A stretch of DNA of 64,000 nt from an uncultured Victivallales bacterium (GCA_934644965.1 CAKUDG010000012.1:18787-82786); one strand, 5' to 3'. Numbered from the stretch's first letter, positions 46,356 to 56,105 are shown. The notes: generated by a model from the letters alone, not told the origin. Program-made: numbers and translations.

Positions 46356-47489
46356 TTATTTCTTCATGGCCTTTTCCAGTTCGCGCACGGCGGCATAGTC
46401 GCTGGCGTAGCGGGAGGCGGTATTCCCGGCATTATCCTTCTGAAAAGGATCTGCGCCCGCCTGCAGAAGAATGCGGATGAGATCCACATTGTCGGCCTCG
46501 GCCGCCCAGATGAGCGGAGTCTTGCCGTCCTCGATGATCCCGTTGCGCGCAAAAATCTCATGGATCCCGTCCACCTTGAGAATTCTTGCCGTTTTGTAGG
46601 CCAAGGAAAGATCGTGATTCAACGGCAGTCCTCTGGCAATGAGTTTCCTCACTGCTTCGATGTTGTTTGCGCCGATGGCGTATTTCATGGCCAGAAGCCC
46701 GGCAAATTCGCCTTCCGCCCCTTCCCGACAGTCCGGAATGAGATCAATCAGATACAGCGCGGTATCCGAATTTCCCGAAAGAAGGGCCCATGCCGCGGGA
46801 GTTCGCCCGGAAAGGTCCGCCGCATTGAGCAGCGCAGAACTTTTCCCTTTCCGGGCCGCATGATCGAGAAGCAGTTTCGTCATTTCCAGAGAATGCTTCG
46901 GAGCCATGGCAGCAAACATCAGAACATTGCGTTTTTCTTTATCCGTCCGATCCAGAGAAGCACCCCGGGCCGCCAGGAGTCCTGCCGTCTCCAGGCGTCC
47001 GAGACGTGCGGCCTCCATCAGCGGAGTCCAGCCGTTGCGGTTTGTGATGTCCGGATCCGCCCCCGCCTCCAGCAGGATTTCCGCCGCCGCATATTCCGAA
47101 AGCGCCGCGGCGGCATGCAGCGGAGAATATCCCGTCCGGCTCTGCGCATCGGGATCCGCTCCAGACTCCAGAAGAAGCTTCATCAGATCAAGATTCCCGT
47201 TGATGACAGCCAAATGCAGGGGAACAAGCCCTTTTTCATCCCGGGCATTCGGATTGGCCCCGTTCTCCAGACAGCGTTCCGCTCCCCCCGGCCTCGGAAG
47301 ACGCAGTTCCCTGAACAGTTCCCGGTCCATCCGCGAAAGCTCCGGATATTCCTGATACGCGTACTCCGGATCGCCGCTCCGGCAGGAAGACAGCGCAAGC
47401 GCTGAAAAAGCGCAGAACAGACACAGAAACAGTACTTTTTCCCCCCCTCCCCGCAGGCCTGGAACATTGAACTCAGATTTTTTCATCAT
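46356..47489 (-). CDS. Ankyrin-repeat lipoprotein
   Basis: A 377-residue protein with a lipoprotein signal ending in LALSSC (Cys36). From about residue 70 it is built of ankyrin repeats, clearest as GLVPLHLAVINGNLDLMKLLLESGADP-type units: four in the first part, two less regular ones, then KTPLIWAAEADNVDLIRILLQAGADP. Such proteins bind other proteins in the envelope; target unknown. Its start overlaps the rlmN stop by 17 bases, so it is translated with that gene. Confidence 0.85.
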   Translation of the reverse strand: MMKKSEFNVPGLRGGGEKVLFLCLFCAFSALALSSCRSGDPEYAYQEYPELSRMDRELFRELRLPRPGGAERCLENGANPNARDEKGLVPLHLAVINGNLDLMKLLLESGADPDAQSRTGYSPLHAAAALSEYAAAEILLEAGADPDITNRNGWTPLMEAARLGRLETAGLLAARGASLDRTDKEKRNVLMFAAMAPKHSLEMTKLLLDHAARKGKSSALLNAADLSGRTPAAWALLSGNSDTALYLIDLIPDCREGAEGEFAGLLAMKYAIGANNIEAVRKLIARGLPLNHDLSLAYKTARILKVDGIHEIFARNGIIEDGKTPLIWAAEADNVDLIRILLQAGADPFQKDNAGNTASRYASDYAAVRELEKAMKK

Positions 47490-48591
47490 GGGAAGATCCT
47501 TTCTTCATCATGGCCCTGGAAACACAAAGCTGCCCGCACGCGGCGGAGGCGTCGGACCCCTTCTCCACCCGGACGGTCACGGGAATATGAAGCATCTTAA
47601 GCTGATTTTCAAAGCGTTTGACCACCTCCCGCGGCGGACGCTCAAACGCTCCGTTTGCTCGGTTGTAGGGAATCAGATTCACCTTCGCGCCGACTTCCCC
47701 GGCAATCGCGGCCAGACGGCGCGCCTGAAGGGGAGAATCGTTGATGGATTCCAGCAGAACATATTCCAGCGTGAGAAGACGGCCCGTCCGGCTGCGGTGA
47801 AGACGGCAGGCTTCCAGAATTTCACGGATGTCGCGCCGGAATTTGGTCGGGATGAGCAATGCACGGGTCTTGTCGTCCGGCGCGTGCAGGGAAACAGCCA
47901 GATTCCACTGTCTGCCGTGTTCGGCGAGTCTGCGTATGCCGGGAGTCCATCCGCTGGTGGAAATCGTCACCCTCCGCTGGGCGAGCGCAATGCCCTCCGG
48001 ATTGCAGAGGATCTCCAGCGCTGCCACAACATTCTCGTAATTCAGAAGGGGTTCTCCGACCCCCATCATCACCACATTGTCCGGCATTCTCCCGAAGGTC
48101 CGGCAGAGCAGGAGAAACTCTTCGACGATTTCTCCTGTTTCCATATTCCGGATCAGTCCCTGCGATCCGCTTGCGCAGAAGGCGCAGCGCACCGGACAGC
48201 CGACCTGGGAACTCAGACAGAAGGTCAGGCGTCCGTCGGCGGCGGGAATCGAAGCGCATTCGACCGTCTCCCCCCCGGAAAGTTCCAGCAGCATTTTCCG
48301 CGAACCGTCCGCGGCCTCCGTCTCCTTCAGCAGGCGCACACCCTCTGTGTTGAACGCCTCCTTCAGCGCACGGCGGAGGGGAAGCCCGATATTGCTCATC
48401 TGATCCGGATTGACAATCCATTTGCGTGCAATCCAGTTGGCGATCTGCCCCGCCCGATAGGCGTTTTCTCCGGAGGCACGGACAAAGGAGGCAAGAGCCT
48501 CCATGCCGGCGGAGGCGAGAAAAGGCTTCCCGAGGGGGGGAGAACCTGGCGCGGGGGATTCAGTAGCGGTCGTATTCGTCGTAGTAGTCAT
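47473..48591 (-). CDS. rlmN: Dual-specificity 23S rRNA/tRNA (adenine-C2) methyltransferase RlmN
   Basis: A 372-residue radical-SAM enzyme that methylates A2503 of 23S rRNA and A37 of some tRNAs. The cluster cysteines are Cys132, Cys136 and Cys139 (CPVRCAFC); MGVGEPLLNYENV and TISTSGWTPGIRRLAEHG follow, then AVSLHAPDDKTRALLIP; the second catalytic Cys is in SDASAACGQL near the end. ATG 48591 has AGAGGA 8 bases ahead and overlaps the end of the glycosyltransferase gene by 32 bases. The first 28 residues (Thr/Pro-rich) are an extension not usual in RlmN. Confidence 0.95.
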   Translation of the reverse strand: MTTTTNTTATESPAPGSPPLGKPFLASAGMEALASFVRASGENAYRAGQIANWIARKWIVNPDQMSNIGLPLRRALKEAFNTEGVRLLKETEAADGSRKMLLELSGGETVECASIPAADGRLTFCLSSQVGCPVRCAFCASGSQGLIRNMETGEIVEEFLLLCRTFGRMPDNVVMMGVGEPLLNYENVVAALEILCNPEGIALAQRRVTISTSGWTPGIRRLAEHGRQWNLAVSLHAPDDKTRALLIPTKFRRDIREILEACRLHRSRTGRLLTLEYVLLESINDSPLQARRLAAIAGEVGAKVNLIPYNRANGAFERPPREVVKRFENQLKMLHIPVTVRVEKGSDASAACGQLCVSRAMMKKGSSHDEKI

Positions 48592-50230
48592 CGGCGATGT
48601 CCTCTCTTAAGACGCCTTTCCACAAATAGAGGCGTCGTTCCCTGTATAAAGTATCCAGCAGTTTCGTCCAGTTTCTGTTGACCGTCGTGGGCGGCGTGGC
48701 CGAGATCAGATACACCACGGAGCCCGACTCCGGCAGATCGGAAAGCGAATTGAGCGCCCGCACCGGATAGCCCATGTAATAGGTTTCAGAATACAGTCCC
48801 GCCAGGGCGGCATCCTTGTAGACAATGGTGCCCGGCGGCGTCTGCTGGACTGCCAGAGCCTCCCGGAGTTCCAATCCGATTCTCTTCCGGCTGTGGTCCG
48901 AAGCCTTGTACGGATTCACCACCGCCCAGTAAATGAGCATTGCCGAACAGAAGAGGGTCAGGCAAAGCGCCCACACCGGTTTTTCCCGGCGGCAGAGCAG
49001 CAGAGCCGTCAGCGCCAGCAGCACCGAGCCGCCCAGCTCGCAGACCGAACGGAGCAGATAGGCAGGATCCTCCTTGAACGACAGATCCCGCGTAATAAAC
49101 GGAATGAAATCAATCGTCTCCTCCGGCAGCACCAGATAGGCAATGCATCCTCCGGCCGCCGCGATCATCAGCCATGCCGTCAGACGGAACAGCCCCAGAA
49201 GCCGATAGCCGTAACGCCTTGCCACAATCCAGTAGTTCACCCCCCCCAGCGTCGCAAGGAGCGGCGCCAGATACAGGATGTCCCTCCCCCTCGTATCCGG
49301 ATTCAGCCAGACCAGGACAAACAGCACATACGTCAGGATCCGCAGGAACTTGGAAAAAAGCGGATTTTTGTCCAGCGGGATCAGGGCGGCGCAGAAAGGA
49401 GCCCACAGGATCAGCGTCCACGGCAGAAAACGCATCAGCACCTCGAACGGAAACAGACAGACGTCCTCCAGATACTCCATCAGGCTGTCCCCCAATGGGT
49501 CCGGCTGAAGCACCTTCTGCGGCGACGCCATCCCTTCAAACCACCACGGAAGCCCCCAGAACAGGATAAATGCCAGCACAATCAAAGCACCAGCGGCAAA
49601 TCCCCAGCGGTTGATCTTCGACCAGATCGTCAGCGGCCGTCTCTGAAACATCAGCGGAACCAGAAAATAAATCAGCGTACTCCAGCCTCCGTTGTAAAAC
49701 GCCAGTCCCCCGAAGAGTCCGGCAAAGACCCACGCCAGATCCCACAGTCCGCGCCCCTGCCCCAGATTGAACCACAGAAGCCAGCCGGAAAAAATCAGCA
49801 GCACGCTCAGCATCTGCGGATAGCCTTCTATCGACTTCTCCGCCACCAGAATCGTCGAAAGCATGATGGATGCCGAGGCCGCGGCCGCCTGCAGGCCCGC
49901 CGCACGCCAGCACGTGATCCAGATGATCAGCGCAAGTCCGCCGAACGACAGAAGCGAAAGAAAACGCAGACTGAATTCCATCCCGAGCCCGCAATGGGAA
50001 AGCCAGTGTGCCAGAAGCGGATACAGGGGATATTCATCCGTCATGATCTGCCCGTGGGCCGTCACCACCGGTGGAAACGAGTCGAATTCCCCCGCGATGA
50101 CCGCATAGTCCCCTTCGTTCCAGAAGAGATCCCGTTCCGCCAGATGCCAGAGGGGATAGGCAAGCGCAAGCGCAAGCAGCGGCAGCAGCAGCGCGGTCAG
50201 CAGCCGCGGTTCTTTTTCCTCAAAAATCAT
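48560..50230 (-). CDS. ArnT/GT39-like membrane glycosyltransferase
   Basis: A 556-residue polytopic protein with about 11 hydrophobic segments, of the GT-C class (ArnT, PMT-like). The first periplasmic loop carries FWNEGDYAVIAGEFD, which corresponds to the acidic DEARYALIAREM-type motif that binds the lipid-linked donor. A hydrophilic C-terminal part (from about residue 440) follows. It would move a sugar from a polyprenyl-phosphate carrier to a lipid or protein on the outside of the membrane. ATG 50230 is chosen as the family-like start; the frame is open 75 residues further upstream but without likeness. rlmN overlaps its end. Confidence 0.75.
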   Translation of the reverse strand: MIFEEKEPRLLTALLLPLLALALAYPLWHLAERDLFWNEGDYAVIAGEFDSFPPVVTAHGQIMTDEYPLYPLLAHWLSHCGLGMEFSLRFLSLLSFGGLALIIWITCWRAAGLQAAAASASIMLSTILVAEKSIEGYPQMLSVLLIFSGWLLWFNLGQGRGLWDLAWVFAGLFGGLAFYNGGWSTLIYFLVPLMFQRRPLTIWSKINRWGFAAGALIVLAFILFWGLPWWFEGMASPQKVLQPDPLGDSLMEYLEDVCLFPFEVLMRFLPWTLILWAPFCAALIPLDKNPLFSKFLRILTYVLFVLVWLNPDTRGRDILYLAPLLATLGGVNYWIVARRYGYRLLGLFRLTAWLMIAAAGGCIAYLVLPEETIDFIPFITRDLSFKEDPAYLLRSVCELGGSVLLALTALLLCRREKPVWALCLTLFCSAMLIYWAVVNPYKASDHSRKRIGLELREALAVQQTPPGTIVYKDAALAGLYSETYYMGYPVRALNSLSDLPESGSVVYLISATPPTTVNRNWTKLLDTLYRERRLYLWKGVLREDIADDYYDEYDRY

Positions 50231-50527
50231 ATCGGATCTTTCTTTTCGTCGCTCCGTCAGAAAAAACGCTGAAAAAAACACCAGACTTGTAATATAACCG
50301 CTCTTTTTCATTTTGGTACCGTTTTTTCCCCTTTTCCCTTCATATTTCCAAGATAAAACGGAAAAGCAGGCGGGCGGAGGCGTAAAGCATAAAGGAAGAA
50401 AGAACGTCTCCGCGGGGAGGGAAAGGGAAAAACTCGGGAAAACGCGGAAACGCACGGAATGGCGCGGAAAAAGGAAAACTCCGGCGCGGAACAGAGGAAA
50501 AACTCCGCGCGGAAAACGCGGAAACGG
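50231..50527. other. Intergenic region with GCGGAAAA-type repeats before leuS
   Basis: No gene supported. A 15-bp sequence GAAAACGCGGAAACG occurs at 50438-50452 and 50512-50526; between them GGAAAACTCCGGCGCGGA (about 50473) and GGAAAAACTCCGCGCGGA (about 50496) are near copies. All lie just upstream of the leuS -35 box. Confidence 0.55.
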
Positions 50528-50555
50528 TTGACTTTTCCCGCCGAGAGGCTATTTT
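50528..50555 (+). promoter_or_regulatory. Promoter of leuS
   Basis: TTGACT (50528-50533), 16 bases, TATTTT (50550-50555). Leader of about 80 bases to the start at 50645; no T-box-like structure was recognised in it. Confidence 0.6.
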
Positions 50556-50644
50556 ATTCGTTTACGGGAGAACGATTTTCACCGTTTCCGATATTCACGG
50601 ATGATATTCACAGATTACTGATATTATATTATGGAGTTGCCGTC

Positions 50645-53203
50645 ATGGACTACAATTTTACGGCCATAGAGAAAAAATGGCAGGACTACTGGAAGACTCA
50701 CAAAACCTTCAAGGCGGAGGACAAATCCGAAAAAGAAAAACTGTACGTCCTGGACATGTTTCCCTATCCGAGCGGCGCCGGGCTCCACGTCGGCCATCCG
50801 GAAGGCTACACCGCCACAGACATCTACTGCCGCTTCAAACGCATGAACGGATTCAACGTGCTCCATCCCATGGGCTGGGATGCCTTCGGACTGCCGGCAG
50901 AACAGTATGCCATCGACACGGGAACGCATCCGGCGGTGACCACGGCGAAAAACATCGCCACATTCAAGCGTCAGATCCAGTCCCTCGGCTTCAGCTACGA
51001 CTGGGACCGGGAGATCAACACCACGGATCCCGCCTACTACCGCTGGACCCAGTGGATCTTCCTGCAACTTTATAAAAAAGGACTGGCCTATCTGGATGAA
51101 ATCCCCGTGAACTGGTGCCCCGCTCTCGGGACGGTGCTTGCAAATGAAGAAGTCATCGACGGCAAAAGCGAACGCGGCGGCCACCCCGTCATCCGCAAAC
51201 CGATGCGCCAGTGGGTGCTGAAAATCACCGAATACGCCGAACGCCTGCTCGCGGACATCGAAACGCTCGACTGGCCTGAAGGCATCAAGGAAATGCAGCG
51301 CAACTGGATCGGACGCAGCGAAGGAGCGGAAGTCACGTTCCGGATTGCCGGATCGAATGAAAAGATCACCGTCTTCACCACCCGGCCGGACACGCTTTTC
51401 GGAGCCACCTACATGGTGCTTTCCCCCGAACACAACGCCGTCAATTACATCACGACTCCGGAACAGGCGGAGGCGGTCCACGCCTACCAGAAGTTCGCGG
51501 CCTCGAAGAGCGATCTCGAACGTACCGGACTGAACACTGAAAAAACAGGGGCATTCACCGGAGCGTATGCCGTCAATCCGGTCAACGGGGAAAAGATTCC
51601 GGTCTGGATCGCGGACTATGTGCTGAACTCCTACGGGACCGGCGCCATCATGGCCGTCCCGGCTCACGATACGCGCGACTTTGAATTCGCCATGAAGTTC
51701 GGCATCCCCGTCCGCTGCATTCTTTCCCCCGACGAAACCCAGGCCGGAGCGGCCGGCATCTCCGTGCAGGACGTGCTCGACGGCAAAGTCTGCTGGACCG
51801 GAAACGGAAAATCCATCCACTCCGCCAACAGCGACGGACTCGACATCAACGGACTCGACGTTGAATCCGCCAAGGCCCGCACCATCGCCTGGCTCGCCGA
51901 ACGAGGCCTTGGCAGGAAGACCGTCAATTACAAACTCCGCGACTGGCTCTTCAGCAGACAGCGCTACTGGGGCGAACCCTTCCCCGTCATTTTAATGGAA
52001 GACGGCGAAATCCGCCTCGTTCCCGAAGAGGAACTGCCCGTCACTCTGCCCGACCTGGACGATTTCAAACCCTCCGGCACCGGGGAATCCCCCCTTTCCA
52101 AGGCGGGCGCCTGGCTGGACTACACCGACCCGGTCACGGGGAAGAAAGGCCGCCGCGAAACCAACACCATGCCGCAGTGGGCGGGATCCTGCTGGTATTA
52201 TCTGCGCTACATCGATCCTCACAACGACCAGTGTTTCTGTGATCCGGAAAAGGAAAAATACTGGATGCCCGTCGATCTGTATGTCGGCGGAGCGGAACAC
52301 GCTGTTCTGCATCTGCTCTATGCCAGATTCTGGCACAAGGTGCTTTATGACATCGGAGCGGTGTCCACAAGCGAACCCTTCCAGAGACTCGTCAACCAGG
52401 GCATGATCCTCGGACTTTCCTACAAGGATTCGCGCGGAGCACTGGTGCCGACGGATCAGGTTGTCCGCAACGAAGCGGGAGAACCCGTCAGGAAGGACAC
52501 CGGGGAAAGGCTGGTGGAATTTCCCGCGAAAATGTCGAAATCGCTCCGCAACGTCGTCAATCCGGACGATGTCATCCGCACGTACGGAGCCGACAGCATG
52601 CGTCTCTACGAAATGTTCATGGGTCCTCTGGAAGCCGTGAAGCCCTGGAGCACCAAAGGGGTCGAAGGGGTGTTCCGTTTTCTGAAGCGGACCTGGCGCA
52701 TGATTGCGGAAACGCCCGTCGCAGACATGCCTCTCAGCAGAGAACAGGAAAAACTGCTTCACGCAACCGTGAAAAAGGTCACGGAAGACACCGATTCGCT
52801 GAATTTCAACACCGCAATCAGCCAGATGATGATTTTCCTCAACGAGTTCTCGAAGCTTGACAAAGTCCCCCGCAAAGCCGCGGAAACCTTTGTGCTGCTG
52901 CTGGCTCCTTATGCACCGCACATTGCGGAAGAGCTCTGGGAGATTCTCGGGAACAAGGCGCCCGTCTCTCTCGCGCCCTGGCCGGCATTCGACGAAGCGC
53001 TCCTGAAAGACAATGAGGTTGAAATTCTCATTCAGGTCCTGGGGCGCCCGAAAGCGAGAATCATGATGCCGGCGGAGGCTTCTCCCGATCAGATGCGGGA
53101 AATCGCGCTGGCGGATGAGACGGTCCGAAAAGCTCTCGGAGACCGCGAGATCATCAAAGTGATCGCCGTGCCGAAACGGGTGGTCAATATTGTGCTGAAA
53201 TGA
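50645..53203 (+). CDS. leuS: Leucyl-tRNA synthetase
   Basis: An 852-residue class I synthetase. The HIGH motif region is PYPSGAGLHVGHPEGY; the CP1 editing domain contains TTRPDTLFGATYMVL and AVPAHDTRDFEFA with the conserved Asp; WAGSCWYYLRY and the KMSKS motif (KMSKSLRNVV) complete the core; the C-terminal domain ends VKVIAVPKRVVNIVLK-like. Length is normal for bacteria. ATG 50645 has GGAG 8 bases ahead; upstream in-frame Met codons are in the promoter region. It appears to be alone or first in a unit with the GDSL, TatD and TcdA genes downstream. Confidence 0.96.
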   Translation: MDYNFTAIEKKWQDYWKTHKTFKAEDKSEKEKLYVLDMFPYPSGAGLHVGHPEGYTATDIYCRFKRMNGFNVLHPMGWDAFGLPAEQYAIDTGTHPAVTTAKNIATFKRQIQSLGFSYDWDREINTTDPAYYRWTQWIFLQLYKKGLAYLDEIPVNWCPALGTVLANEEVIDGKSERGGHPVIRKPMRQWVLKITEYAERLLADIETLDWPEGIKEMQRNWIGRSEGAEVTFRIAGSNEKITVFTTRPDTLFGATYMVLSPEHNAVNYITTPEQAEAVHAYQKFAASKSDLERTGLNTEKTGAFTGAYAVNPVNGEKIPVWIADYVLNSYGTGAIMAVPAHDTRDFEFAMKFGIPVRCILSPDETQAGAAGISVQDVLDGKVCWTGNGKSIHSANSDGLDINGLDVESAKARTIAWLAERGLGRKTVNYKLRDWLFSRQRYWGEPFPVILMEDGEIRLVPEEELPVTLPDLDDFKPSGTGESPLSKAGAWLDYTDPVTGKKGRRETNTMPQWAGSCWYYLRYIDPHNDQCFCDPEKEKYWMPVDLYVGGAEHAVLHLLYARFWHKVLYDIGAVSTSEPFQRLVNQGMILGLSYKDSRGALVPTDQVVRNEAGEPVRKDTGERLVEFPAKMSKSLRNVVNPDDVIRTYGADSMRLYEMFMGPLEAVKPWSTKGVEGVFRFLKRTWRMIAETPVADMPLSREQEKLLHATVKKVTEDTDSLNFNTAISQMMIFLNEFSKLDKVPRKAAETFVLLLAPYAPHIAEELWEILGNKAPVSLAPWPAFDEALLKDNEVEILIQVLGRPKARIMMPAEASPDQMREIALADETVRKALGDREIIKVIAVPKRVVNIVLK

Positions 53204-53371
53204 CTTTCTTACCCGCGCCGTCTTTTCAGTTTTCCCCGGATGCGGGAAGAGGCGAAGAAGAGTCCAGGCGGGAAGCCGCAGCAAGCTCCGGAGCCGCCCA
53301 TCCTCCTCCGGACACTCGAAGGAATGCAAAGACAGCAGCAGAGAATACCTAAAGGAGAAAGAAGACAGACT

Positions 53372-54022
53372 ATGAAAATCGCAGCTGGCAGCAGACTTCT
53401 TTTCATCGGAGACTCCGTGACCGATGCGGGACGCTCCCGTCCCGTGGCGGAAGGGCTTTTCGATCCGCTCGGCAAAGGCTATCCGAATCTTGTGAACGGC
53501 CTTCTGACCGCGCGTTACCCGGAACGCAGAATCCATGTGATCAACATGGGCAGCAGCGGTGACACGATCCGCGACCTCAAGGCACGCTGGCAGACGGATG
53601 TGCTGGACCTGCATCCGGACTGGCTGAGCATCATGATCGGTGTGAACGACGTCTGGCGGCAGTTCGACGTCCCGATGATGAAGGACCGTCACGTTCTTCC
53701 CGGTGAATACCGTGAAACACTCGAATTCCTTGTTTCCAGCACCCTCCCCCTCCTTCAGGGCGGACTGGTCCTCATGACACCCTATTACATGGAGCCGAAT
53801 ACCGGGGACGCCATGCGCGCACGAATGGACGAATACGGCGCCATCTGCCGCGAAGTCGCGGAAAAATATCAGACTTTGTTTGTCGACACGCAGGCGGTCT
53901 TCTGCGAACTGCTCCGTCATCACCATTCCTCCTTCTTCTCATGGGACCGGGTGCATCCGAATGTCCCGGGGCACACCGCCCTTGCCCGCGCCTTCCTGAA
54001 GGCGGTGGATTTTGAATGGTGA
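53372..54022 (+). CDS. GDSL/SGNH-family hydrolase
   Basis: A 216-residue esterase-like enzyme. Block I is LLFIGDSVTDAGR with the catalytic Ser; block II Gly in MGSSGDTIRDL; block III Asn in IMIGVNDVW; block V is DRVHPNVPGH with catalytic Asp and His. No signal peptide, so cytosolic. Proteins of this type remove acetyl or other acyl groups from sugars. ATG 53372 is chosen because AAAGGAGAAAG lies ahead, though at long distance; the TatD-like gene overlaps its end by 7 bases. Confidence 0.85.
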   Translation: MKIAAGSRLLFIGDSVTDAGRSRPVAEGLFDPLGKGYPNLVNGLLTARYPERRIHVINMGSSGDTIRDLKARWQTDVLDLHPDWLSIMIGVNDVWRQFDVPMMKDRHVLPGEYRETLEFLVSSTLPLLQGGLVLMTPYYMEPNTGDAMRARMDEYGAICREVAEKYQTLFVDTQAVFCELLRHHHSSFFSWDRVHPNVPGHTALARAFLKAVDFEW

Positions 54023-54948
54023 GTTCATCATCTTCTTCCCGGGAGGAAGGAAAAGAACAGGAGGGAAAATCTCCGGGGAGAAGACTTCCGGAACCATCTG
54101 CGGAATCATCTGCGGAATCATCTTCGGAACCGTCTGTTCCGTCCATTTTCTCTGCGAGCAGGAGGAAGTCCGTCCTCCTTGTTGACATTCACCGTCATGC
54201 GCCGCTCAGGCTTTTTTCTCTGTTTTCTTCTCAGCGGGTTCCGCGCAATGAAGTTCCGGGAGGGGGGCTTGATGAAGAGGGGAAGGACTCTGTTGTTTCC
54301 CGGGGAACAGCAGAAAACCCGGACATTCTGAGCATTTACCAGTATTCGATGGAAGACAGTCACAGTCTTCCGGCGGAATCGAGCGGGATTTTCTTTTCCG
54401 CGGGGCTGCATCCCTGTGAACCGTCCGCGACTCCGGAAGATTTCCGGAGCCGCTTGGAAGAGGCGCTGCGGAGGAGGAACTGTCTTGCGGCAGGCGAATG
54501 CGGTCTGGACCGGCTTTCTCCGCTTCCGTTCCCGGAACAGGAAAAACGTTTTCTCCTTCATGTGGAACTTTCCGAAACGCTCGGGAAACCGCTGATTCTG
54601 CATGCGGTGAGGACTGTTTCCGAGGTGACGGCCTGGAAAAAACGCCTGCGTCCCCGGATGCCGTGGATTGTTCACGGATTCCGCGGGGGCATGTCGAAAG
54701 CGGAACTCTGGCTGAATGCGGGGTGTCTTCTCTCCTTCGGCAGCTATCTGACTCGCGAAGGAGATGTTTCCCGGGAACTTTTCTCCAAGCTCCCGGGCGA
54801 CTCCCTTCTGCTGGAGACGGATGAATCCCCCATCCCGCTGGAATCGCTCTACCAGAGCGCCGCGCGGCTCCGCGCAATGCACATGGAAGATTTCAAGCAA
54901 ATGATATTCCGTAATTTTGAAAGGATCTTCTCCCATGACATCTTCTGA
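54016..54948 (+). CDS. TatD-like metal-dependent hydrolase
   Basis: A 310-residue amidohydrolase-fold protein. Metal-site residues are visible in LLVDIHRHAP (His-x-His), AAGECGLDR (Glu), LILHAVR (His), WIVHGFRGG (His) and LLLETDESP (Asp). TatD proteins are nucleases or deacylases. The first 52 residues are a Ser/Glu-rich low-complexity extension made partly by a 12-bp tandem repeat (54091-54138); no start codon lies nearer to the domain, so this extension seems real. The start overlaps the GDSL gene and the end overlaps the TcdA-like gene, indicating coupled translation. Confidence 0.8.
   Translation: MVSSSSSSREEGKEQEGKSPGRRLPEPSAESSAESSSEPSVPSIFSASRRKSVLLVDIHRHAPLRLFSLFSSQRVPRNEVPGGGLDEEGKDSVVSRGTAENPDILSIYQYSMEDSHSLPAESSGIFFSAGLHPCEPSATPEDFRSRLEEALRRRNCLAAGECGLDRLSPLPFPEQEKRFLLHVELSETLGKPLILHAVRTVSEVTAWKKRLRPRMPWIVHGFRGGMSKAELWLNAGCLLSFGSYLTREGDVSRELFSKLPGDSLLLETDESPIPLESLYQSAARLRAMHMEDFKQMIFRNFERIFSHDIF
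54091..54138 (+). repeat. 12-bp tandem repeat in the TatD-like gene
   Basis: Four units: GAACCATCTGCG, GAATCATCTGCG, GAATCATCTTCG, GAACCGTCTGTT. They encode EPSA-ESSA-ESSS-EPSV in the N-terminal extension. Confidence 0.8.
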
Positions 54949-55705
54949 GGACTGGCAGCAGAGAACGGAACTTCTTCTGGGATCGGAGGCGCTGGAACGT
55001 CTCCGGAAGGCCCATGTTTTGATTGTCGGGCTTGGCGGAGTGGGGGGAATCGCGGCGGAGATGATCTGCCGTGCCGGAGTCGGGGAACTGACTCTGGCAG
55101 ACGGAGACATTGTGGAATCCAGCAACCGGAACCGTCAGATCGCGGCGCTGAGCAGCACGGTCGGGGAAAAAAAGGCGGAAGTCCTCCGGCGACGTCTGCA
55201 GGACATCAACCCGGAAGCGCGTCTCCATCCCGTCGGCGAATATCTCCGGGACGAACGTCTGGAAGAGCTTCTTTCCGCCGCCCCCTACGATTGTGTTCTC
55301 GACGCAATCGACACCCTCTCCCCGAAGATCCATCTGGCCCTTTTCTGTCTCCGTCACAAGCTCCCCCTGGTCAGCTGCATGGGCTCAGGAGCCCGTCTCG
55401 ACCCGGAACAGATCCGCTGTGCCGACGTCGAAAAAACCTATGGCTGCACTCTTGCCCGCGCGGTCCGGCACGGACTGCACAGACACGGAATCCGTTCCGG
55501 AGGCTATGATGCGGTCTTCTCTCCGGAACCGTCCTGCAGAAACGCGGTTGTGGATGCAGATGAGGAGGCGGGCCCGAACAAACGGTCCGTCACGGGAACC
55601 ATCTCCTATATGCCGACTCTTTTCGGTTGCCACTGTGCCGCCGCCGTCCTGCGGCAACTCATCACGGATTCCCCGAAGAAGGGGAAAGCCGCTCCTCCCG
55701 CCTGA
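54935..55705 (+). CDS. tcdA: ThiF/TcdA-like E1 enzyme (probable tRNA t6A dehydratase)
   Basis: A 256-residue E1-like enzyme. RTELLLGSEALERLRKAHVLIVGLGGVGG is the family opening with the ATP-binding glycine loop; LADGDIVESSNRNRQI carries the Asp and the Asn-Arg-Asn-Arg-Gln signature; DAIDTLSPKIHLALFC and SCMGSGARLDPEQIRCADV follow. This matches TcdA (CsdL), which closes t6A37 of tRNA into its cyclic form. No ubiquitin-like partner gene is nearby. Start at ATG 54935 with AAAGGA ahead, inside the end of the TatD-like gene. Confidence 0.85.
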   Translation: MTSSEDWQQRTELLLGSEALERLRKAHVLIVGLGGVGGIAAEMICRAGVGELTLADGDIVESSNRNRQIAALSSTVGEKKAEVLRRRLQDINPEARLHPVGEYLRDERLEELLSAAPYDCVLDAIDTLSPKIHLALFCLRHKLPLVSCMGSGARLDPEQIRCADVEKTYGCTLARAVRHGLHRHGIRSGGYDAVFSPEPSCRNAVVDADEEAGPNKRSVTGTISYMPTLFGCHCAAAVLRQLITDSPKKGKAAPPA

Positions 55706-56105
55706 AACGCAGAAGAAACATCTGTTTTCCCTCCTTCACAGGGGGGGTGTCTCCGTGCATTCTTCATCCCCCTTCCCCGTTTTCTGTTTTCCCTGCTCTT
55801 GTTTTCCCCTTGCTTGAACGGAGGGGGGGGGAAAAATTGCAGATCAAGTGCAGATGCGGAGGATCTTTTCCGCTCTTCCCCGGAATGCTCCTCAGGAACA
55901 ATGATTCCGAGCTTTCAATGATTCCGAGGTTTTGATTTTCTTTTCTCCGGCACCGTCTTTCCCCGATTCCCGGATTCCATCCTCCTTTCTTCCGGGATCC
56001 GGAAACTTCTCTTCCGAGCGTTCTGAGGAGAGCAGACTTTTTTCCCCTCCACGAAACGAGCGGACATATCGCTTTATTATTTTTAATAATTTTATCAATA
56101 TTATA
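55706..56105. other. Intergenic region, no gene seen
   Basis: C/T-rich at the start, then AT-rich from about 56075. No gene or RNA is supported. ATGATTCCGAG occurs at about 55897 and 55918 as an imperfect direct repeat (AATGATTCCGAG). Confidence 0.4.

Noticed and set aside
50556..50644. T-box or other amino-acid riboswitch in the leuS leader
   Set aside because: The leader is only about 80 bases, with no T-box sequence or terminator hairpin.
51992..53926. 644-residue open frame on the minus strand
   Set aside because: Runs antisense through leuS and the GDSL gene.
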